This document shows, piece after piece, positions 1 to 4,008 of a stretch of DNA of 6,108 bases (within the stretch, counting starts at the first letter, position 1; each line of letters starts with the position of its first letter). This DNA comes from Rhodospirillaceae bacterium (lineage in GTDB: Bacteria; Pseudomonadota; Alphaproteobacteria; UBA9219), in contig DOBW01000117.1 in the NCBI GenBank assembly GCA_003504035.1, forward strand, positions 1 through 6,108. The letters run 5' to 3'. The notes beneath the pieces are model-generated. The model had not been told where the DNA came from, made no database searches, and saw nothing but the letters and a program-made list of their open reading frames with translations. The position numbers and the translations under genes are program-made.

Positions 1-528
1 GCTACGCTTTTCGTGGCTCAAGCAACCGGCTCAACCCGCATTGCAAGAATTATGGCCGACATGCTAGCCATAGGCGCTTTTGCCGGCGGTCATGAATATC
101 TTGCCCATGTCACCGCAACCTATTCCGTCCCAGCGGCTTTTGACACATCCGACCTTATTGACCGCGCCGCTGATGAAGCCTTGCGGCGCTTAGCGCTACC
201 CATTGATAACCCTTCTCATCTTTTAAAAATGACACCCGATGAGATTAGCGTTCTGGCCAATAATATTGTGGAACGTCACGTTTTATCTCCCCACGACTTC
301 TTGGAAAAAGCAAATCTTCTCTCTGAAGCGAGACAAGATGTGCACAGACTGCCAACGCAACAACACCTCATCGTTGCGCTTAAAGAAGAGGATTTACCTC
401 AAAACAAGGTGTGGACACTTCGGCTTTGTGCCGCCTATGCCCGCCTTATAGGGAGATGGGTCGCTGACATTCCTTCGGCGCAAAAATATCTCCCCTCTGA
501 TCTGGACATTGACAGCATCGTTCCTTGA
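1..528 (+). CDS. Hypothetical protein, probably 5'-truncated by the window edge
   Basis: I do not recognise this protein. The frame is open from base 1 and ends in TGA at 526-528. A GTG at 13 could serve as a start and would give 171 residues, but no Shine-Dalgarno sequence is visible in the 12 bases before it. The ATGs at 52 and 61 are no better placed, so the gene most likely begins upstream of the window. The product looks soluble and mostly helical. It has a Gly/Ala-rich early part (AFAGGHEYLAHVTATYSVP) and then acidic and leucine-rich helices, with no clear membrane segment or catalytic motif. The C-terminal part has a Trp/Arg/Tyr-containing helix (around VWTLRLCAAYARLIGRW) and ends in an acidic tail. 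No obvious intrinsic terminator follows. That it is a real gene is supported by its length and protein-like composition; its function is unknown. Confidence 0.72.
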   Translation, partial: ATLFVAQATGSTRIARIMADMLAIGAFAGGHEYLAHVTATYSVPAAFDTSDLIDRAADEALRRLALPIDNPSHLLKMTPDEISVLANNIVERHVLSPHDFLEKANLLSEARQDVHRLPTQQHLIVALKEEDLPQNKVWTLRLCAAYARLIGRWVADIPSAQKYLPSDLDIDSIVP

Positions 529-550
529 TCTTGCCTAAGCGCAGAAACCC

Positions 551-578
551 TTAACGTAACATTTATTTTCCACGTTAA
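551..578. promoter_or_regulatory. Spaced dyad TTAACGT-N14-ACGTTAA
   Basis: Perfect 7-bp inverted arms lie at 551-557 and 572-578, separated by 14 bases. The half-sites start 21 bp apart, about two helical turns, which suits a dimeric DNA-binding protein. The arms are A/T-rich with no following T-tract, so this is a poor intrinsic terminator for the upstream gene. It does not fit the CtrA pattern TTAA-N7-TTAA, because its two TTAA cores are 20 bp apart. A regulatory role for the 68-residue gene downstream is inference. Confidence 0.35.
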
Positions 579-595
579 CGCTATCTCAAATTTTA

Positions 596-625
596 GCCGT
601 TACTTTGTTCCATAGTCGTTACGGC
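596..625. promoter_or_regulatory. Second spaced dyad GCCGTTAC-N14-GTTACGGC
   Basis: Arms at 596-603 and 618-625 match at 7 of 8 positions and are again separated by 14 bases. Like the dyad at 551-578 it contains the core CGTTA; that core or its complement occurs five times between 551 and 625. The dyad lies 46 bp upstream of the ATG at 672, inside the expected 5' control region of that gene. Repeated half-sites at similar spacing suggest operators or activator sites, but no binding protein can be assigned from sequence. Confidence 0.33.
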
Positions 626-671
626 AAACCGCCTTATTTTTAGGTAGGTTTTTTCAGCAAGGAACAAAAAG

Positions 672-878
672 ATGCAAGAAAACGAAAAGAAAAACAGCGA
701 AGCTTGGACCCTTGCCGCACAAATTGCCAACCGTTACGGACGCTTGGCACTCACCCGTGCAGCGGGCGAAGCTGCACAAGCTCAACGTCTAGGCGATTGT
801 GAAAAAAGCGCGCTTTGGACAAGTGTTGTTGCAACCTTACGCGAAGCTGTCCTCAACAACGCCAACGCCACAGCATAA
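672..878 (+). CDS. Small helical hypothetical protein (68 aa)
   Basis: This is a short complete gene with a good Shine-Dalgarno sequence, AAGGAA at 659-664, seven bases before the ATG, so the start is well supported. The 68-residue product is rich in Ala, Glu, Arg and Asn, and most of it reads as amphipathic helix: a charged N-terminus (MQENEKKNSEAW), an Ala/Arg-rich centre (LALTRAAGEAAQAQRLGD) and a C-terminal helix (LWTSVVATLREAVLNNANATA). There is one cysteine (CEKS), with no signal peptide, membrane helix or metal-binding cluster. It stands alone between spacers of 143 and 105 bp, so it may have its own promoter. I do not recognise the family. A small helical-bundle or partner-binding protein is possible, but that is only inferred from composition. 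Confidence 0.68.
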   Translation: MQENEKKNSEAWTLAAQIANRYGRLALTRAAGEAAQAQRLGDCEKSALWTSVVATLREAVLNNANATA

Positions 879-895
879 AAAGACGCACACCCCGC

Positions 896-925
896 TTGAC
901 AGCATGGACTTTACGCGCCTTTAAT
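896..925 (+). promoter_or_regulatory. Candidate sigma70-type promoter of the ATP-grasp/HAD gene
   Basis: A perfect -35 hexamer TTGACA (896-901) is followed after 18 bases by TTTAAT (920-925), which matches the -10 consensus at five of six positions. Transcription would start near 932 and leave a leader of about 50 bases before the ATG at 984. The leader contains a further short inverted pair, ACGGC (935-939) and GCCGT (958-962). The -10 box lies inside the palindrome at 915-933. Confidence 0.45.
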
Positions 926-933
926 TAAGGCGC
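915..933. promoter_or_regulatory. Near-perfect palindrome GCGCCTTTAATTAAGGCGC over the -10 box
   Basis: A 7-bp stem GCGCCTT/AAGGCGC encloses the five-base loop TAATT. It could be an RNA hairpin ending transcription of the 68-residue gene, 37 bp after its stop. However, it is not followed by a run of T on either strand, so it is not a typical intrinsic terminator. Because it surrounds the predicted -10 hexamer, an operator for a repressor of the ATP-grasp/HAD gene is an equally good reading. The symmetry is seen directly; the role is inferred. Confidence 0.42.
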
Positions 934-983
934 TACGGCTTGTATTTATAGTCTTATGCCGTTCTCTCTTATGTAAGTCTTTT

Positions 984-2288
984 ATGCCCCTCTCCCAAAA
1001 ACACCCTTGGAATGTCCTCGTTTTTCCTGCCGCCAGTGAAATCGGGCTTGAAATTCACAGATCCCTTCAAAGCAGTAAGGAAGTCGTCTTGCATGGTGCG
1101 GTCCAAAGAGGGCCATCCTCAGCAGATTTTCATTTCAAGCGCCTTCATATCTTGCCTTCTATTTATGAAGAAGACTGTCTCGTCAAACTTCAGGCATTAA
1201 TTAAAGCTGAAAAAATTGATGCCCTCTTTCCAGCTCATGATGATGTGCTCGTCTGGCTTGGAAAACATAAGGCATCCTTGGCGGCAACTATTTTAAGTTC
1301 TCCGCCTGAAACGTGCTTTATCTGTCGCTCGAAAAAAGAGACATATAAAATACTTAGCGAAACAGTTGATATTCCCAAGCTCTATGAACCAGAGGACAGA
1401 GCCATTCCCTTCCCTGTTTTTGTCAAACCGGATTGCGGCCAAGGCAGCCAGCGAGCAAGGGTTATTCCTGATCGCCCTACACTTAATCTTGCTCTCAAAA
1501 GTGAGCCTGATCTTTTGGTCATGGAAAATCTTGAGGGAAATGAATATACGATTGATTGCTTTAACAGCCATAGTGGTGAGGTTTTGTATGCTGGCGCACG
1601 GCAAAGAATCCAAACACGCACCGGCATTTCAACACGCACAAAAACGGCCGCACACATTCCAGCTTTAAAATGGGCGCAGCGCATTGCCGAAAAACTTACA
1701 TTAAACGGCACATGGTTTTTTCAACTGAAAGAAGATCGTGAAGGAAATCTTCGCCTTCTCGAGGTTGCGCCGCGCATAGCAGGTTCTATGGCTTTTTCGC
1801 GCGCAGCAGGACCTAATTTTCCTTTGTTAAATCTATATGAAGCCGCTGGATATAATTTAAAAGTCCATGCCTTTAATACAAGCATGGAAATGGGGCGCTC
1901 TTTGGATGTTTGTTTTCTTTATGACCAGCCCATCGTTGCCCTTTATATTGATCTTGATGATACGCTGATTGTCCGCGACAAAGTCAACACACAACTTGTT
2001 GCGCTTCTCTTCCAATGCCACAACCAAAAGGTTCCTGTCTGTCTTCTTACCAAGCATCGTGGCGATCTTAAAACAACTTTGGCTGACTATCGACTGACAG
2101 ATTTGTTCGATCGCATTGAGCACATCCCTGCGCAATCTGATTTAAACAAGGCCGACTTCATCAAAGAAAAAAACGCGGTACTTATTGATGATTCCTTCGC
2201 AGAACGCACCCTCGCACAACAAAACAACCCAACATTGCGGTGTTTTGATGCGACCAGCGCTGTATGTCTTTTAGACAAGAGAGCTTAA
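984..2288 (+). CDS. ATP-grasp domain protein with C-terminal HAD-like phosphatase domain
   Basis: The 434-residue product has two parts. Residues 9-115 resemble a pre-ATP-grasp Rossmann fold (NVLVFPAASEIGLEIHRSL; DALFPAHDDVLVWL). Residues 116-305 carry ATP-grasp signatures: VFVKPDCGQGS with the nucleotide-binding Lys148, an acidic stretch MENLEGNEYTID, FFQLKED, and the metal-site strand LLEVAPRIAGS with Glu260. This is the carboxylate-amine/thiol ligase fold of the CarB/PylC type. Residues 318-434 form a compact HAD domain with motif I YIDLDDTL (Asp323, Asp325), motif II LLTKH (Thr356), a Lys near 389, and motif IV LIDDS (Asp402, Asp403), so it should be catalytically competent. A cytosolic enzyme joining a carboxylate to an amine, with a linked phosphatase step, is likely; the substrates are not visible. 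The Shine-Dalgarno is weak (GTAAG at 973-977). The start is chosen because the Rossmann strand begins just after it and no better in-frame start lies upstream. The gene ends in an overlap with the convergent ELM1-family gene. Confidence 0.88.
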   Translation: MPLSQKHPWNVLVFPAASEIGLEIHRSLQSSKEVVLHGAVQRGPSSADFHFKRLHILPSIYEEDCLVKLQALIKAEKIDALFPAHDDVLVWLGKHKASLAATILSSPPETCFICRSKKETYKILSETVDIPKLYEPEDRAIPFPVFVKPDCGQGSQRARVIPDRPTLNLALKSEPDLLVMENLEGNEYTIDCFNSHSGEVLYAGARQRIQTRTGISTRTKTAAHIPALKWAQRIAEKLTLNGTWFFQLKEDREGNLRLLEVAPRIAGSMAFSRAAGPNFPLLNLYEAAGYNLKVHAFNTSMEMGRSLDVCFLYDQPIVALYIDLDDTLIVRDKVNTQLVALLFQCHNQKVPVCLLTKHRGDLKTTLADYRLTDLFDRIEHIPAQSDLNKADFIKEKNAVLIDDSFAERTLAQQNNPTLRCFDATSAVCLLDKRA

Positions 2289-3262
2289 TCTATGGCCATC
2301 ATCTCGCGAACACAGGTGGCAACAAGCTCCACATCACGAAGCGGTTCATAGCTCCATGTCTCCAACTTGCCTTCAAAAGATCGCGTCAGACCATCTCTGC
2401 GCAAAACTTCATGGAACCGGTTAAACTTTTTCGATCCACCTTCTAGCCCAATGATGTGAACAGGCTTACCCGTTGAACAAGCCTCCGATGCCATATTGAC
2501 AGAATCCTCTGTCACCAAAACCGCATCGGCAAGACCAAGAAAAGCATAATAAGGATTTGGCTTCTCTCCTGCCCACAAAAAATGAGGCACAGTTTGCAAT
2601 CCTTTTTGCAAAATCTTGACATTTTCTTCGCCCGTACGGCGCGAAGTTGTTACCATCAAACTTCCGCCCGTATCCTTTGCCAAAGCAGCAAGCTGCTGCG
2701 CCAAAGGCTCCATTTCCGTCGGTGTTAAACGATAAACCGAATTACTACCACCAATCAAAACCGCAATCCGTGGCGCAGGCAAGAGAGACAAAGAAGCTCT
2801 AAACTTTTCGGTTTCTTTTTCTAAAAGTTCGGATGTAACGCGGTGCAAAGAGCCACGTGTCGAGACAACATTTTCGCCCACAACACCATCATGAAGGGGT
2901 AAGGCAACCAAGGAAAAATGCGAAGGATTGATACGTGGGTTTTGAATATAAACAGTAAAGGTTTTTTTCCGGCCATCATAGCCAGAGTTCTTCCGTGCTA
3001 AAAGACATGCCGCCGCGCCAGCACGACCAGAAGCAATCATCACATCAGGCCATGGCGGCAACAGCGAATCACCCGTCTCGCTAAAAGCTTGGGAAAGACC
3101 AATCCTTAAGGTTGGAGCCAACTGTTTCCAAGGCGAGCACATCTCAACACGCTTAATAACTGGCTTAAAACCAAGGGAATGCGCTAGCCCAAGGCACTGA
3201 TTTTCCATACCAGCAGCACCGGACGTAACAACCCAGCAGATAACTTGGCGAGAAGAAGACAT
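2285..3262 (-). CDS. ELM1-family protein (mitochondrial fission ELM1-like, GT-B-like fold)
   Basis: This 325-residue protein matches the bacterial ELM1 family (also known as DUF1022) across its whole length. Recognisable family blocks are TSGAAGMENQCLGLA (13-27), IASGR (76-80), YIQNPR (105-110), DGVVGENVVSTRGSLHRV (125-142), VLIGGSNSVY (168-177), TTSRRTG (205-211), and a C-terminal block with TEDSVNMASEACSTGKPVHI (251-270) followed by KFNRFHEVL. The plant homologue ELM1 recruits dynamin for mitochondrial division; bacterial members are uncharacterised. The Gly-rich loop and the TEDSVNMASEA...GKPV block resemble the donor-site half of MurG-like GT-B glycosyltransferases, so a nucleotide-sugar enzyme of envelope glycan synthesis is a reasonable inference. 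No signal peptide or membrane segment is evident. The ATG at 3260-3262 has only a weak upstream purine stretch (GAGTG). The gene is convergent with the ATP-grasp/HAD gene, sharing TTAA at the stops, and divergent from the Lrp-family regulator. Confidence 0.9.
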   Translation of the reverse strand: MSSSRQVICWVVTSGAAGMENQCLGLAHSLGFKPVIKRVEMCSPWKQLAPTLRIGLSQAFSETGDSLLPPWPDVMIASGRAGAAACLLARKNSGYDGRKKTFTVYIQNPRINPSHFSLVALPLHDGVVGENVVSTRGSLHRVTSELLEKETEKFRASLSLLPAPRIAVLIGGSNSVYRLTPTEMEPLAQQLAALAKDTGGSLMVTTSRRTGEENVKILQKGLQTVPHFLWAGEKPNPYYAFLGLADAVLVTEDSVNMASEACSTGKPVHIIGLEGGSKKFNRFHEVLRRDGLTRSFEGKLETWSYEPLRDVELVATCVREMMAID

Positions 3263-3264
3263 AA

Positions 3265-3274
3265 AGTGTACACT
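3265..3274. promoter_or_regulatory. Perfect palindrome AGTGTACACT between divergent genes
   Basis: This 10-bp perfect palindrome lies in the 55-bp gap between the divergent ELM1-family and Lrp-family genes, two bases upstream of the ELM1 ATG. On the plus strand its right half, TACACT, sits 18 bp after TTGGCG (3245-3250), a weak promoter-like pair for the regulator gene. A binding site for the adjacent regulator or another dimer is plausible, because Lrp/AsnC proteins often control themselves and a divergent neighbour. The palindrome is seen; the role is inferred. Confidence 0.35.
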
Positions 3275-3317
3275 CTTATTTGTAAGATTCTCTTTTTTTG
3301 CAGCTTACGGGACATCT

Positions 3318-3797
3318 ATGAAGAACGTCAAATTAGATAACATTGACAAGATTATTCTGCGCGAGCTGCAGGAAAATGGGCGCATCACGAATGTTGAGCT
3401 TGCCCAAAAAGCCGGAATTTCTCCCCCACCTTGCCTCAGGCGCACGCACGCCCTAGAGGAGGCAGGTTACATAAGAGGCTATCATGCCGATATTGTCCCT
3501 GAAAAACTGGATTATAATCTTACCGTTTTTATCCAAATAACGCTGTCCCACCATGCAGAAAAAGATCTGGATAATTTTGCTAAACTTCTCCAATCATGGC
3601 CACAAGTTCGTTTCTGTTACATGCTAGCGGGGGATCCTGACTTTCTTATCAAGGTCGTTGCCAAAAACTGGCCTGCTTTTCAGGAGTTTCTAACCACGGA
3701 ACTCATTTCCGCTCCCAATGTTGCTCAGGTTAAATCTCTCCCCACCGTTCGCCGTATGCATTATAGTGCGGGCGTTCCCATCGAAGAAGATTTATGA
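3318..3797 (+). CDS. Lrp/AsnC-family transcriptional regulator
   Basis: At 159 residues this is the standard length and architecture for the family. The N-terminal winged helix-turn-helix spans about residues 7-55 (DNIDKIILRELQENGRIT, NVELAQKAGIS, then recognition helix PPPCLRRTHALEEAGYI). The C-terminal RAM/effector domain spans about 66-148 (LTVFIQITL, FCYMLAGDPDFLIKVVAK, SLPTVRRM), including the conserved GDPDFL loop that lies near the amino-acid effector site in known members. It should act as a dimer or octamer in the cytosol and respond to an amino acid, but the ligand cannot be told from sequence. The ATG at 3318 follows GGGA (3309-3312) at five bases. It is divergent from the ELM1-family gene across 55 bp and lies upstream of hpnN in the same direction, separated by a palindromic element. 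Targets may include itself and the ELM1-family gene (inferred). Confidence 0.94.
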   Translation: MKNVKLDNIDKIILRELQENGRITNVELAQKAGISPPPCLRRTHALEEAGYIRGYHADIVPEKLDYNLTVFIQITLSHHAEKDLDNFAKLLQSWPQVRFCYMLAGDPDFLIKVVAKNWPAFQEFLTTELISAPNVAQVKSLPTVRRMHYSAGVPIEEDL

Positions 3798-3803
3798 TTT
3801 TTC

Positions 3804-3995
3804 TATAGTCGTTTCAATTAATAACCGGACGGCAGGCGAAAATTGTCTTTGACGAGCATCGCAGCGTAAGCGTACGTTGGAGTACGTGCGCAGCACAGGT
3901 GCAGTCGCTTATGCGTGAAACGCAAAGCAGTCGCACCAAAGGTGCAGGAAAGGGCAATTTGCAGCCCCGTCCGATTTTTAAGTGGAATGACTATA
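3804..3995. repeat. 192-bp MITE-like palindromic element with TATAGTC terminal inverted repeats
   Basis: The two ends are inverted copies of each other. Over the outer 29 bases (3804-3832 against the complement of 3967-3995) 24 positions match, including terminal TATAGTC and inner CGGACGG. The similarity continues inward with AAATTG (3840-3845) pairing with CAATTT (3955-3960). The interior is itself repetitive: GCGTAAGCG (3864-3872) pairs with CGCTTATGC (3906-3914) at 8 of 9 positions; GTACGT occurs at 3872 and 3882; GCAGTCGC at 3901 and 3927; and GCACC-AAA-GGTGC forms a perfect hairpin at 3933-3945. No transposase or credible ORF lies inside. The terminal TA on each side would fit a TA-target element of the IS630/Tc1-mariner kind, but that is inference. 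As RNA it could fold into a long stem and affect expression between the regulator gene and hpnN. Confidence 0.72.
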
Positions 3996-3998
3996 AAC

Positions 3999-4002
3999 GG
4001 AG
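3999..4002 (+). promoter_or_regulatory. Ribosome binding site fixing a TTG start for hpnN
   Basis: GGAG lies six bases before TTG at 4009-4011, an ideal distance. It sits just four bases outside the palindromic element, whose last bases contribute the in-frame TAA at 3994-3996 that closes the frame upstream. No ATG or GTG lies between that stop and 4009. The next possible starts (GTG 4069, ATG 4150) would break or remove the first membrane helix. Confidence 0.75.
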
Positions 4003-4008
4003 TTTCTT

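Noticed and set aside
551..578. CtrA-type site (TTAA-N7-TTAA)
   Set aside because: The two TTAA cores are 20 bp apart instead of seven, so the spacing rules it out.
626..655. A possible terminator, AAACC (626-630) pairing with GGTTT (647-651) before a T run
   Set aside because: The stem is only five A/T-rich pairs with a long loop and lies just before the ribosome binding site of the small gene, where a terminator would block it.
1293..1711. Two overlapping minus-strand open frames inside the ATP-grasp/HAD gene
   Set aside because: Both are antisense to a stretch with clear ATP-grasp motifs, and neither translation has protein-like domain structure.
2264..2446. A 60-codon plus-strand frame starting inside the ATP-grasp/HAD gene
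   Set aside because: It runs antisense to the conserved C-terminus of the ELM1-family protein and lacks a ribosome binding site.
3804..3995. CRISPR array or small structured RNA gene
   Set aside because: The repeats are inverted and irregular rather than evenly spaced direct repeats, and no known RNA family pattern was recognised; an inverted-repeat element explains the ends better.
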